In this document: positions 1 through 8,776 of the stretch, one piece after another
Layout: every line of letters starts with the position of its first letter
How positions within the stretch are numbered: position 1 is the first letter of the stretch
Notes under the pieces: model-generated
Seen by the model: only the letters and a program-made list of their open reading frames with translations
The model's database searches: none
Told to the model about the DNA's origin: nothing
DNA from: Brevirhabdus pacifica
Lineage (GTDB): Bacteria; Pseudomonadota; Alphaproteobacteria; Rhodobacterales; Rhodobacteraceae
Reading direction: 5' to 3'
Assembly: GCF_002797755.1 (NCBI RefSeq)
Contig: NZ_PGFI01000014.1
Span: 248,001-312,000 of the forward strand
Length of the DNA stretch: 64,000 nt
Made by a program: the position numbers and the translations under genes

Positions 1-654
1 CCTGCCGGGCTGGGCGGTGGTTTCGGCTTCGTGCTGGAAACCCCCGATGGTCTGCCGCTGACCATCTCGTCCGACATGCAACCGGTCGCGGGAAACCTCG
101 AGCTTTCGGGGGTTCCCCACAAGCTGGCGCATGTCGTGATCAACAGCGCGGACGTGGACAGCCAGTTCTCGTTCTTCTGCGACACGCTGGGGTTCAAGCT
201 CAGCGACAGCAATGGCCGGCTTGAGTTCATTCGCTGCAATGCCGATCATCATTCCGTGGCGCTTGCGCGTGCGACGGGCATGTCTCTGAACCACATGGCG
301 TTCGAGCTTCCGGATATCGAGAACCTCATGCAGGCGTCCGGAAGGGTGAAGCTGCGCGGGCACGAGTTGGACTGGGGCGTGGGACGCCACGGGCCCGGCA
401 ACAATGTGTTTTCCTATTTCGTGGATCCAATGGGCTTCGTGGCGGAGTTCACGACCGAAGTGCAGCAGATCGACGAGGCGTCCCACGTGCCGCAGGACGC
501 CGAATACTGGAGCACGGCCGTGATCCGTCCCTGCCGCTGGGGGATGGCCATGTCGCCCTCGCCACGCGCCCGCAAGGCCATGGCAGGGGATTACCAGAAC
601 CAGCTCCTGACCCAGGCAAGTTGCGACGAGCTGATCGCCAGGAAGCTTTCGTGA
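1..654 (+). CDS. VOC-family extradiol dioxygenase-like protein (5' truncated by window edge)
   Basis: The reading frame is open from the first base, so the N-terminus lies outside the window; at least 217 residues are visible. The visible part is one vicinal-oxygen-chelate module plus a C-terminal tail. The expected metal triad is present: His at 130-132 (motif LAHV), His at 292-294 (LNHMAFEL) and Glu at 445-447 (FVAEFT). This pattern is typical of type I extradiol (catechol 2,3-dioxygenase-like) ring-cleavage enzymes, which have an inactive N-terminal module and an active C-terminal one. The substrate cannot be read from the sequence. The stop overlaps the start of the next gene by one base, so the two are probably co-translated in a catabolic operon. 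Another VOC enzyme such as a glyoxalase or isomerase is possible. Confidence 0.8.
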   Translation, partial: PAGLGGGFGFVLETPDGLPLTISSDMQPVAGNLELSGVPHKLAHVVINSADVDSQFSFFCDTLGFKLSDSNGRLEFIRCNADHHSVALARATGMSLNHMAFELPDIENLMQASGRVKLRGHELDWGVGRHGPGNNVFSYFVDPMGFVAEFTTEVQQIDEASHVPQDAEYWSTAVIRPCRWGMAMSPSPRARKAMAGDYQNQLLTQASCDELIARKLS

Positions 655-1541
655 TGGATACCTCCAGCCCGCGCAGGATCGTCGTCACCGGAAGCAATGG
701 CCAATTGGGACGGCAGGTGGTCCAGACGCTGGTAAATCAGGGCCACGATGTCCTGGGTCTTGACCGGACCGCGCCCCCGACAGCCACTCACAGGTCCTGG
801 GTGGCCGACATCACCCAGCCCGGCGTCATCTATCAGGCATTGGACGGGGCCGATGCGGTCGTGCATCTGGCCGCGTGGATTGCCCCCGACCGGACGGACG
901 ACGTGACGACCTATACCGACAATGTCGCGATGACCTACGCGGTGTTGCACGCGGCCCGGGCTTGCGGGCTGCGCCGCGCGGTTCTGGCATCCAGTATCGC
1001 GGCCTACGGTTTTCTTTATCATCCGGCCCCCGTCGCCCCTCAGGTTCTTCCCGTGGCCGAGGATCATCCACTGGCCCCTGTCGATCCCTACGGGTTATCC
1101 AAGGTGGCCGGCGAACAGCTGGGCGAGGCCTTTGCGCGGGACGCCCTTTCGGCGATCAGCCTGCGCCTGCCCGGCATCAATTACGATCCCGCCTTCGTTC
1201 GGATCAAATCCCTGATGTCCGACCCCGGCTTCCGCAAGCCCGGATTCTGGAGCTATGTGGACGTGCGCGATGCCGTGACGGCAGTCTGCCTCGCACTGGA
1301 CGCCGATCTCGAGGGGCACCGCGCCTACAATATCGCAGCCCCCACATCGAACATGCGCGAACCGACAGCCGCCCTTGCCGCCCGCTACTTTCCGGACGTT
1401 CCGATCAGGGCCGACAGCGACACGGAACGCTGGAGCGGAATAGATTCAGGCCGGGCCAGGCGCGAACTGGGGTTCACAGCCACCCATGTCTGGGAAAGCG
1501 TTCCTGAAGGCGCGGAAAGTGGGGGGCGAAAAATCGGCTAG
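654..1541 (+). CDS. NAD-dependent epimerase/dehydratase (extended SDR)
   Basis: The 295-residue protein begins with a Rossmann fold carrying the extended-SDR dinucleotide motif TGSNGQLG. It has the catalytic YGLSK motif (Tyr-x-x-x-Lys) near residue 150 and the usual length for NAD(P)-dependent sugar-epimerase-like oxidoreductases. The start is the ATG that overlaps the stop of the upstream VOC gene (bases TGATG at 652-656); a longer in-frame start at 621 would overlap more and has no better ribosome site. Coupling to a ring-cleavage-type gene suggests a dehydrogenase step in an aromatic or related catabolic pathway, but the substrate is unknown. It is followed by a strong hairpin at 1588-1611. 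Confidence 0.85.
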   Translation: MDTSSPRRIVVTGSNGQLGRQVVQTLVNQGHDVLGLDRTAPPTATHRSWVADITQPGVIYQALDGADAVVHLAAWIAPDRTDDVTTYTDNVAMTYAVLHAARACGLRRAVLASSIAAYGFLYHPAPVAPQVLPVAEDHPLAPVDPYGLSKVAGEQLGEAFARDALSAISLRLPGINYDPAFVRIKSLMSDPGFRKPGFWSYVDVRDAVTAVCLALDADLEGHRAYNIAAPTSNMREPTAALAARYFPDVPIRADSDTERWSGIDSGRARRELGFTATHVWESVPEGAESGGRKIG

Positions 1542-1587
1542 GCCGGCGGGAACGGCTGGCCCGAGAGTGTCCGGGAAGCATCCGGGC

Positions 1588-1611
1588 GTTGGGGGGCAGG
1601 TGCCCCCCAAC
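1588..1611. terminator. Bidirectional hairpin terminator between the epimerase and tctA
   Basis: The sequence GTTGGGGGGCA-GG-TGCCCCCCAAC is a perfect 11-bp inverted repeat. It is followed on the plus strand by TCCGTTTTG, a short T-run. It sits in the 87-bp gap between the convergent epimerase and tctA genes and could end transcription from both. Confidence 0.75.
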
Positions 1612-1628
1612 TCCGTTTTGCGCCGAGC

Positions 1629-3167
1629 TTAGTCGCTCAACGCGCCTTCCTCGTCGCGGCGGGCGTGCATGCCGGCCTTGACCTTCCGGCCGATGATCAG
1701 CGGCAGGATGAAGCCGATCAGCGCGATGCTCCAAAGCCCGATCGACAGGGGGCTGTCGATCAGCGTGGTCCAGTCGCCGTTGTCGATGGTCACCGCCCGG
1801 CGCAGGTTGTTCTCCATCGCGTTGCCCAGAAGCGTGCCCAGGATGATCGGCACCAGCGGCACGTCCAGCTTGCGCAGCACCCAGCCCATCACCCCGAAGC
1901 CGATCATCACCAGCAGGTCGAAGGTCGACCCCGAGATGCCGTAGATGCCCACGAAGCTGACCATCGCCACGATCGGCATCAGGATGCGCGAGGGCACCAT
2001 AAGCACCCGGGTGAAGAGACCCACCATGGGAATGTTCATCGCAAGCAGCATGAAGTTCGCGATGAAAAGCGCGGCGATCAGGCCCCAGACCACATCGGGG
2101 TTCTGGGTGAACAACAGCGGCCCCGGCGTGATGTTCAGCGCCAGCAGCACCGCCAGCAATACGGCCGTGGTGCCCGATCCGGGCACGCCCAGCGCCAGCA
2201 TCGGCACCAGCGCGCCACCGGCGGCGGCGTTGTTGCCGGCCTCGGGGGCGGCGACACCGCGCGGATCGCCGGTGCCGAACGTGCCCTCTTTGTCGACCAG
2301 GCGCTTTTCCATCGAGTAGGAGATGAAAGAGCCCAGCGAGGCCCCGGCACCGGGCAGAACGCCGGCCAGGAAGCCCAGGAACGAGGTGCGCAGCATCGTC
2401 GGCACACAGGCCTTCAGCATCGACAGCGGCGGGTAGAGGCGGCCGATCTTGACCTTGCCCGCGTCGGCCTCGGCGCCGCCGTGACGGTTCTCAAGGAAGA
2501 TGAACACCTCGGACAGGGCGAAAAGGCCGACGATCGCCACCAGGAAATCCAGCCCGTCGTAAAGGTGGACCTCACCATAGGTGAAGCGCGGCACGCCGGT
2601 CTGGGTGTCGACGCCGACGGTCGCCAGCCCAAGGCCCAGGGCCGCGGCAAAGGCCGATTTCGCCTGGTTGGTCGACGAGACGCCGCCCAAAGTCATGAAG
2701 GCCAGGGCGAACAGGGCGAAATACTCGGCGGGGCCGAAAAGCAGTGCGATCTTGACCAGCTGGGGCGCCAGCAGGATCAGGCCCCAGGTCGCCAGAAACG
2801 CACCCACGAACGAGGCGACGCCCGAGAGCGACAGCGCCTCGCCGGCCATGCCCTTCAAGGCCATCGGGTGCCCGTCGAGGCAGGTCATCATCGCAGGCTC
2901 GTCGCCCGGGATGTTCAGCAGGATCGACGAGATCCGCCCCCCGTACATGGCCCCGTAATAGACCGAGGTCAGAAGGATCAGCGAAGGCGTCGCCCCCAGG
3001 CCCAGGGTGAAGGCCAGCGGGATCAGGATGGCCACGCCGTTCGACGGACCCAGGCCCGGCAGCGCCCCCATCACCGTGCCCAGGAAACAGCCCAGCAGCG
3101 CCAGCAGCAGGTTCTGCCAGGTCAGGGCGATGGCGAAGCCGTCGGCAAGGTTTGCGAAGGTTTCCAT
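1629..3167 (-). CDS. tctA: Tripartite tricarboxylate transporter, large membrane subunit
   Basis: The 512-residue hydrophobic protein matches the TctA family in length and in the conserved N-terminal segment ALPGLGPSNGVAILIPL followed by many transmembrane helices and Gly/Pro-rich loops (for example PGAGASLGSF and LGVPGSGTT). TctA is the 12-TM permease that couples uptake of tricarboxylates or other carboxylates to an ion gradient, using the TctC binding protein and the small TctB subunit. It is the last gene of a minus-strand tctC-tctB-tctA operon, 12 bases after tctB. The ligand of this copy is not evident; the nearby catabolic genes make an aromatic or organic acid plausible. Confidence 0.95.
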   Translation of the reverse strand: METFANLADGFAIALTWQNLLLALLGCFLGTVMGALPGLGPSNGVAILIPLAFTLGLGATPSLILLTSVYYGAMYGGRISSILLNIPGDEPAMMTCLDGHPMALKGMAGEALSLSGVASFVGAFLATWGLILLAPQLVKIALLFGPAEYFALFALAFMTLGGVSSTNQAKSAFAAALGLGLATVGVDTQTGVPRFTYGEVHLYDGLDFLVAIVGLFALSEVFIFLENRHGGAEADAGKVKIGRLYPPLSMLKACVPTMLRTSFLGFLAGVLPGAGASLGSFISYSMEKRLVDKEGTFGTGDPRGVAAPEAGNNAAAGGALVPMLALGVPGSGTTAVLLAVLLALNITPGPLLFTQNPDVVWGLIAALFIANFMLLAMNIPMVGLFTRVLMVPSRILMPIVAMVSFVGIYGISGSTFDLLVMIGFGVMGWVLRKLDVPLVPIILGTLLGNAMENNLRRAVTIDNGDWTTLIDSPLSIGLWSIALIGFILPLIIGRKVKAGMHARRDEEGALSD

Positions 3168-3179
3168 GGCGCGCGCTCC

Positions 3180-3611
3180 TCAGAAGCCAAGCGGTCCGCG
3201 GGCAAGCGACAGCCCCAGGACCAGGTGGAAGATGACGTAGATGCCAAGCGAGGTGCCGATGCCGACCAGCACCGCCTCGATGGGGCCGGAACCCAGGCGC
3301 CAGGCCAGGTAGGCGGCGGCGAAGGCGGTCGCGATGACAAAGCCCGCGATGGGCAGGAACTCGGCGTAAAGGATCATGACGACGACGGCGGCGCCGATCT
3401 CGACCAGGCGGGCGAGGGCGGGCCAGGCGGGTTCGGCATCGGGGCGCAGGGCGATCGTGGCGCTGGACAGGCCAAGGATCGCGGCAATGATCAGGGGGAA
3501 GGCCTTGGGGCCGACGGCATCCGACAGGAAGCTTTCCTCGATCGCCAGGGCGGAGAGGGCAAAGCCGATGGCAAGCAGGATACCGACGATCCCGAAGATG
3601 CGATCGCTCAT
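3180..3611 (-). CDS. tctB: Tripartite tricarboxylate transporter, small membrane subunit
   Basis: A 143-residue protein with about four predicted membrane helices. It starts with a hydrophobic segment and carries the family-typical DAVGPKAFPLII stretch after the first helix. The size fits TctB, the poorly conserved small integral membrane partner of TctA. It lies between tctC and tctA on the minus strand with short spacings, consistent with one transcript. Identification rests on length, topology and position, because TctB sequences diverge strongly. Confidence 0.9.
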   Translation of the reverse strand: MSDRIFGIVGILLAIGFALSALAIEESFLSDAVGPKAFPLIIAAILGLSSATIALRPDAEPAWPALARLVEIGAAVVVMILYAEFLPIAGFVIATAFAAAYLAWRLGSGPIEAVLVGIGTSLGIYVIFHLVLGLSLARGPLGF

Positions 3612-3689
3612 GGCGGATCTCCTCTGTCGGGGGACGAAAAGGGGTCGGGCGCCGCCTTTGCCGCGGCGCCCGACCGGATCAGTGCGGGA

Positions 3690-4667
3690 TCACTTAATGA
3701 TCCCGATTTCCTTCGAGATCGTCTGGATCTGTGCCACCGACTTCGAGACGAACTCCTCGAAAGCGTCGCCCTGCAGGTCCAGCGGGGCGAGACCGTTGGC
3801 GGCCATCACGTCCTTCCACTCGTCCGAGGCGTAAAGCTCGCCGATCTTGCCGACCCAGGCGTCATAGGCCTCGTCGGACATGCCGCCGGGTGCGTAGAAA
3901 CCGCGCCAGTTGGCGCCCACGGCCTCGACCCCCTGCTCGATGGCGGTGGGGAAATCGGCGAACTCGCCGGGCAGGCGCTCGGGCGCGAGGATCGCGATGA
4001 CGCGGATGTCGCCCGAATCCACGAAGCCCTTGGCCTCCGAGATGTCGCCGGTGAAGCCCTGGACCGACCCGGCCAGAAGCTGGGTCACGGCCTCGCCGCC
4101 GCCGTCGAAGGCGATGTACTTGACCGAGCGCACGTCATCGATGCCGTAGGCGTTGGCGGCGATCAGCACCTTCAGGTGGTCCCAGCCGCCCACGGCCGAG
4201 CCGCCGGCGATCGAGATCGAGGTGGGATCGGATTTGATCTGGTCCAGAAGCTGCGGCAGCGTCTCGATCTCGCTGTCGGCGGCAACGGCGATGACACCGT
4301 AATCGGCGCCGATCGAGGCCAGCCAGCGGACCTGGTCCATGGTGTTGCCGGGATAGGCGCCCTGGGCAAGGCGCGTAGCCGTCGCCGCCGAGGCCGCGAC
4401 GATCAGGTCATTGTCGTCGCCGCGCTTGTTGACGACCTCGGCGAAGGCCACGCCGCCACCGCCGCCGGCCAAGTTGACGACCTGCATGGTGCTGTCGATC
4501 AGCCCCAGGTCCTGAAGCGACTTGCCGACCTGGCGGCAGGTGAAGTCCCAGCCGCCGCCCGGGTTGGCGGGGGCGATGCATTCGGGGTTTTCCTGCGCCG
4601 ACGCGGCAGCGGCGGACAGGGCGATGAGGACGGCGGCAAGCGCGCCGCGGGGTGCGGAAAGTTTCAT
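3690..4667 (-). CDS. tctC: Tripartite tricarboxylate transporter, periplasmic binding protein
   Basis: The 325-residue protein has a clear Sec signal peptide (about residues 1-24, with cleavage after ASA) and the Bug/TctC fold signatures NPGGGWDFTCRQ and VNLAGGGGGVAF near the N-terminus. TctC proteins bind carboxylates in the periplasm and hand them to TctAB. It is the first gene of the tctCBA operon, preceded by a GGAGGAGA-type ribosome site, and faces a divergent two-component regulator that probably controls it. Bug proteins have very varied ligands, so citrate should not be assumed. Confidence 0.93.
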   Translation of the reverse strand: MKLSAPRGALAAVLIALSAAAASAQENPECIAPANPGGGWDFTCRQVGKSLQDLGLIDSTMQVVNLAGGGGGVAFAEVVNKRGDDNDLIVAASAATATRLAQGAYPGNTMDQVRWLASIGADYGVIAVAADSEIETLPQLLDQIKSDPTSISIAGGSAVGGWDHLKVLIAANAYGIDDVRSVKYIAFDGGGEAVTQLLAGSVQGFTGDISEAKGFVDSGDIRVIAILAPERLPGEFADFPTAIEQGVEAVGANWRGFYAPGGMSDEAYDAWVGKIGELYASDEWKDVMAANGLAPLDLQGDAFEEFVSKSVAQIQTISKEIGIIK

Positions 4668-4830
4668 GGGTTCTCCTCCAATGTCAGGGCCGGCACGCTC
4701 CCCCGCGCCGGTCCGGTTCCCGCGTGATGCGGGCCATCCGGCCCCTTTCCCGCGGGTTGCGAATATGTAACCGTTGTTCCTGTCACGAACCTGTCAGCCA
4801 TCCGGCGGGCCACGAGCGGGAGCACGCGCC
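4668..4830. promoter_or_regulatory. Divergent promoter region tctC / tctD-like regulator
   Basis: This 163-bp spacer separates the start of tctC (minus) from the response regulator (plus) and must carry both promoters. A stretch with CCTGTCACGAACCTGTCAG at about 4778-4798 contains two copies of CCTGTCA in direct repeat, spaced about one helical turn apart. That is a pattern used by OmpR-family regulators, so it is a candidate operator; assignment is inference. Confidence 0.4.
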
Positions 4831-5502
4831 ATGCGCATCTTGATGGTCGAGGATGCCGAGGATCTGGCCGAGGGGGTCATCACCCACCTGGCACGCGGCG
4901 GCATGGTCTGCGACCTGGCTCCCAGTCTTGAGGACGCCCGGGACTGCCGCGCCGTGCAGCGCTATGACGCCATCATCCTGGACATCAACCTGCCCGACGG
5001 CTCGGGCCTGGCGCTCTTGCGCGAGATGCGGGCGGGGGCCGATCGGACGCCGGTGCTGATGCTGACCGCGCTGGGATCGGTGGACGACCGGGTCGCGGCA
5101 CTGGATCAGGGCGCCGACGACTATCTGGGCAAGCCCTTCGATCAGCGCGAGCTGGAAGCGCGTCTGCGCGCCCTTGTCCGGCGGGAAGCCGATCACAAGC
5201 AGGAGCGGATCACCCTCGGCTCTCTGACCTATGCGCCCAAGGACCGGAGCGTCACCCTGGCCGGCCGCCGGCTGGAGCTGACCCGGCGCGAAGCCGCCCT
5301 GCTGGACATGCTGGTCCGCCACCGGGGGCAATACCTGTCCAAGGCACGGCTTTACGATTCCCTATACGGGTTCGAGCAGGCCGACGTGGGCGTCAACGCG
5401 ATCGAGCTTTACATTGCGCGCCTGCGCAAGAAATTCGTCGGCAGCGACATCGCCATCGATACCCAGCGCGGCATCGGCTACCGGATCGATCTGGATGGTT
5501 AG
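4831..5502 (+). CDS. tctD: TctD-like response regulator (OmpR/PhoB family)
   Basis: This 223-residue response regulator has a receiver domain with acidic pocket E7/D8, phosphoacceptor Asp51 (ILDINLPDGSG) and Lys101 (LGKPF), followed by a winged-helix OmpR-type DNA-binding domain (about 125-223). The ATG at 4831 is chosen over an upstream in-frame ATG at 4774 because the conserved MRILMVEDAEDLAEG start of TctD proteins begins here and GGGAG lies just upstream. It overlaps the histidine kinase by eight bases and diverges from tctCBA, so it probably activates that operon in response to the transported acid. Confidence 0.92.
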   Translation: MRILMVEDAEDLAEGVITHLARGGMVCDLAPSLEDARDCRAVQRYDAIILDINLPDGSGLALLREMRAGADRTPVLMLTALGSVDDRVAALDQGADDYLGKPFDQRELEARLRALVRREADHKQERITLGSLTYAPKDRSVTLAGRRLELTRREAALLDMLVRHRGQYLSKARLYDSLYGFEQADVGVNAIELYIARLRKKFVGSDIAIDTQRGIGYRIDLDG

Positions 5503-6877
5503 GCCCCGCAGCCTGACGGGGCGGGTCCTGGGCGCGGTGCTGGCAATCCTTCTTCTGGGCGGGCTGCTGGTGGCCGGGTCGACCTGGTGGAACGGGCGGC
5601 AGGCGGCGCGGCAGGCCTACGACCGCATCCTGCTGGGTGCTGCCAGCGACATTGCCGAGTCGATCCGCATCCAGAACGGCGCGCCGCTGGTCGACCTGCC
5701 GGTCTCGGCGTTCGAGCTGCTGGCCCAGGCGCCCCAGGACAGGGTTCATTACACCGTCACCGGCCCGGGCGGCAGCCTGATCACCGGTCTCGATGGGGCC
5801 GGACCGGTCGCGCCGCCGTCCCGTGGCGGTGCCTCCCCGCGCTTTTTCGATGCGCGGATGGACGGCGAGGCGGCACGCTTCGTTCGCGTCACCCGCCGGT
5901 TCGTCGAGCGCGACTTCTCGGGACCGGTCGACGTGACCGTGGGCCAGACCCTGCGGGCGCGCCAGGCGATGACGGCAGAGCTGATGCTTGATGCGCTCCT
6001 GCCGATGGCCGTGGCGGGGCTGGCGCTGATGGTCATCGCCTGGATCGTCATCCGCTCGGCGCTGCATCCGCTCAAGGCGCTCAGCCGAGACCTGGCCCGG
6101 CGCGATCCCAACGACCTGACGCCCATCGCGACCGACCGTCTGCCGCGTGAACTTCAGCTGATGCTGGGGGCGATGAACCGTTTCATGGGCCGGCTCGACG
6201 GGCAGGTCGAGACCATGCGCAACCTGATCTCGGACACCGCCCATCAGCTTCGCACCCCCGTCGCCGCGATCCGGGTCCAGGCCGAGATCGCCGCCACCGA
6301 GGCCGAGGGCGCCACGCGGGGCCGCGCGCTGGATCGGCTGCTCGGGCGGACCCGCTCGCTGGGCCAATTGCTGGACCAGCTTCTCAGCCGGGCACTGGTG
6401 ATCCACCGGACCGACAGCGCCCAGCGGGTGGCGGTGGACCTGCGCGAGGTCGCGCTGGAGATCGTCGAGCGTGATGACCATGCCCTGATCGCCCCGGGCG
6501 TCGAAATCCGGCTGCTGATCGGGGAGGAGCCGGTGATCGTGCGCGCCGACGCCTTCTCGCTGGGCGAGGCTGCGCGCAACCTGCTGGGCAATGCCATCCG
6601 CCACGGCCTCCCTCCGGTTTCCATCGGCACGGAACGGCGCGGCGACCGGGCGATCCTGTGGGTCCAGGACGCGGGCCCGGGGCCGGCTCCGGCAGTGACC
6701 GCCCGGCTGGGCGAAAGGTTCAACCGCAACGCCGGGTCGCGCGAAAGCAGCGCGGGGCTGGGCCTGTCGATCGTGCGCTCGGTCGCCGCGGCCTTCGACG
6801 GCGCGGTCGAGATGACGCCGCTGGAGGGTGGGTTTCGCGCGGCCCTGGTCCTGCCCCTGGCGGAGGAGGGGAAATGA
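5495..6877 (+). CDS. tctE: TctE-like sensor histidine kinase
   Basis: The 460-residue inner-membrane kinase has a first TM helix (about residues 11-30), a periplasmic sensor region, a second TM helix near 165-188, a HAMP-like linker, an H-box with His250 (DTAHQLRTPVA), and a HATPase domain with N-box ARNLLGNAIRHG, DAGPG and the G2 box GLGLSIV. The start ATG at 5495 overlaps the tctD frame by eight bases. It should phosphorylate the upstream response regulator. The downstream binding-protein gene overlaps by four bases (ATGA), suggesting that a periplasmic protein takes part in sensing. Confidence 0.92.
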   Translation: MVRPRSLTGRVLGAVLAILLLGGLLVAGSTWWNGRQAARQAYDRILLGAASDIAESIRIQNGAPLVDLPVSAFELLAQAPQDRVHYTVTGPGGSLITGLDGAGPVAPPSRGGASPRFFDARMDGEAARFVRVTRRFVERDFSGPVDVTVGQTLRARQAMTAELMLDALLPMAVAGLALMVIAWIVIRSALHPLKALSRDLARRDPNDLTPIATDRLPRELQLMLGAMNRFMGRLDGQVETMRNLISDTAHQLRTPVAAIRVQAEIAATEAEGATRGRALDRLLGRTRSLGQLLDQLLSRALVIHRTDSAQRVAVDLREVALEIVERDDHALIAPGVEIRLLIGEEPVIVRADAFSLGEAARNLLGNAIRHGLPPVSIGTERRGDRAILWVQDAGPGPAPAVTARLGERFNRNAGSRESSAGLGLSIVRSVAAAFDGAVEMTPLEGGFRAALVLPLAEEGK

Positions 6878-7923
6878 GGGCGTTTGTATTCGCGCTGATG
6901 CTTGTCCTGCCGGGGCTGACGGTGCTGCCCGCCGCGTCGCGCGCCCAGGAGGCCGTGGCCCGGTTCGGCGAGGGGGACACGCCCCTTCTGCTCCGCTCGA
7001 CCACCGACATCGCGATCATCCGCCCCGTCATCGAGCGCTTCGCACAGCTGCGCCCCGAACTGGGGATCACCTACGAGCAATGGGGGTCCAACGCGCTTTA
7101 TGCCCGCAGCCGGGCCGATTGCCGGGAAGGGGGCACCTCGGCCGACGCGGTCTTTTCCTCGGCGGTGCAGCAGATGGTGGCGCTGGTGAATGCCGCCTGC
7201 GCCCATTCCCACCAATCGCCCGCGACCCAGGCCCTGCCGGAAAGCCGCCGCTGGCGCGACGAGCTGTGGGGCGTGACCACCGAACCTGCGGTCATCGTCT
7301 ACAACCGACGCGCGCTGGCGGGTGGGGCGGTGCCACGCAGCCGCTTTGCCCTGCTGGACGCGATTCGTGCCCGGCCCGAGCGTTTCCGGGGGCGCATCGC
7401 CACCTACGACATCGCGGCCTCGGGGCTGGGGTATCTTTTTGCCTATAGCGACAGCCTTGAGGCCACGACCTTTGGCGCCCTGATGGAAAGTTTCGCCCGG
7501 GTCGATGCGGTCGCGACATGCTGCTCGGCCGAGATCATCGAGGGTGTGGCGCAAGGGCGTTTCGTGGTGGCCTACAACGTGCTGGGTTCCTACGTGGCCA
7601 ATGCCGCGCGGCCCGAGGTGGGGGTGATCCTGCCCGAGGATTATACCCTGATCCTGTCGCGCAGTTACATGATCCCCCGGGGTGCCCGCCAGAAGGCTTA
7701 CGCAGCGGAATTGTTGGATTTTTTGCTCTCGGCCGAGGCGCAGGCCTTGCTGTCGGAGGCGGGTTTGATAACATCTACGGACGCGGCGGAGACCGCGCTT
7801 GCACCCAGCGTGCGGCGTTTCATTCCGCTGTCACCGGCCCTGCTGGTCGCGCTTGACCGAAACCGGCGCGCGATCCTTCTGAAGTTCTGGGCCGAAACAT
7901 TTCGAGAGCCATCGGTGCCCTGA
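6874..7923 (+). CDS. Extracellular solute-binding protein coupled to the TctDE-like sensor
   Basis: The 349-residue protein begins with a signal peptide (about residues 1-24, ending AASRAQ) and then shows a type 2 periplasmic-binding fold of the iron/phosphoglycerate-binding (PgtC/AfuA-like) kind. The start overlaps the kinase stop (ATGA at 6874-6877). No ABC permease or ATPase is adjacent. A binding protein fused into a two-component operon without transport partners is most likely an accessory sensor that presents ligand to the kinase, as PgtC does with PgtB in enterobacteria. That role is inference; it could also serve a transporter encoded elsewhere. Confidence 0.8.
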   Translation: MRAFVFALMLVLPGLTVLPAASRAQEAVARFGEGDTPLLLRSTTDIAIIRPVIERFAQLRPELGITYEQWGSNALYARSRADCREGGTSADAVFSSAVQQMVALVNAACAHSHQSPATQALPESRRWRDELWGVTTEPAVIVYNRRALAGGAVPRSRFALLDAIRARPERFRGRIATYDIAASGLGYLFAYSDSLEATTFGALMESFARVDAVATCCSAEIIEGVAQGRFVVAYNVLGSYVANAARPEVGVILPEDYTLILSRSYMIPRGARQKAYAAELLDFLLSAEAQALLSEAGLITSTDAAETALAPSVRRFIPLSPALLVALDRNRRAILLKFWAETFREPSVP

Positions 7924-8005
7924 TCCGTGCTTGTTCGCGGCGCAGGGGCGCGGCGGCACCCCGGCGGGCAAATTCCGGGGAGTGACGAGTAAAGGGGACA
8001 GGCGG

Positions 8006-8755
8006 ATGGAACGTCATCTGTTGGTGTGCGGTCATGGCCGCTCGGGCAGTACATTATTCTACAACATGTTGCGTCACACGTTGCAGGGGTTCGGCATGTT
8101 CGACTCCGAGGTGACGGCCGAAACGGTAATCGGCCGACCGGGGAGCCACTGCTCCAAGCGGCCCTACGATATCTTCCGGGTTCCGCAGATCCTTCAGAGG
8201 AACACCGGGCGCAAGCAACTGGACCTGGTGGTCATGTTGCGCGACCCGCGCAACCTTCTGGTCAGTCGGCACACGGCGGTGCCCGACGACTATTTCATGG
8301 GGGCGGACCATGCCTACCTTGTCCTGCCCGACAGGACGCCCACCCCGACCGCGCCGGGCATCCTCCAGATCCACAAGGCGATCATGGAGGTGACCGCCTC
8401 GGGCCTGGTCCCGCAGGGGATCTTCTTCCTGAAATACGAAGATCTCACCGCCCACCCCGAGGACGTGAAGACCCTGCTGGCGCAGCAGATGGACCTGCGA
8501 TTCGAGGGGCGTTTCGCCGATTTCCACAAGGGGACGATCCCCGATGAGCTGCACGGCCCCCTGAACGGCGTGCGCGCGGTCGAGGCGGGGCAGGGGCGCA
8601 AATGGGCCGCCCCCAGGCACCGCAAACGGATCATCGACCAGTTCACCCGCTTTCCCGTCCTGCACGAGCTGGTGATCCAGCTTGGTTACGAAAAGGATCG
8701 CGGCTGGTTCGACGCCCTGCTTGAAGAGGGCGCGCCAGCCCCGGCCGAAGGGTAG
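8006..8755 (+). CDS. Sulfotransferase-family protein
   Basis: The 249-residue protein carries the PAPS-binding 5'-phosphosulfate loop GHGRSGST at residues 9-16 and a 3'-phosphate-binding segment LRDPRNLLVSRH near residue 80-90, the two hallmarks of cytosolic-type sulfotransferases. The ATG at 8006 follows a purine-rich AAAGGGGACAGGCGG site and puts the loop near the N-terminus as usual; an in-frame ATG at 7931 would add an unconserved leader. The acceptor substrate is unknown. It converges with the ScfR-type regulator, with a GC palindrome between the two. Confidence 0.85.
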   Translation: MERHLLVCGHGRSGSTLFYNMLRHTLQGFGMFDSEVTAETVIGRPGSHCSKRPYDIFRVPQILQRNTGRKQLDLVVMLRDPRNLLVSRHTAVPDDYFMGADHAYLVLPDRTPTPTAPGILQIHKAIMEVTASGLVPQGIFFLKYEDLTAHPEDVKTLLAQQMDLRFEGRFADFHKGTIPDELHGPLNGVRAVEAGQGRKWAAPRHRKRIIDQFTRFPVLHELVIQLGYEKDRGWFDALLEEGAPAPAEG

Positions 8756-8770
8756 GCCGGCGCGCCGGCC
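8755..8770. terminator. GC palindrome between convergent genes
   Basis: GGCCGGCGCGCCGGCC is a perfect 16-bp palindrome that starts at the last base of the sulfotransferase stop codon and sits six bases from the end of the convergent regulator gene. It could fold into a 6-bp GC stem on either strand. No T-run follows, so termination is only plausible. Confidence 0.45.
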
Positions 8771-8776
8771 CGCCCC

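Noticed and set aside
1665-4727. Open frame of about 1000 codons on the plus strand across tctABC
   Set aside because: Low-complexity His/Arg/Gln/Gly translation antisense to three well-supported transporter genes.
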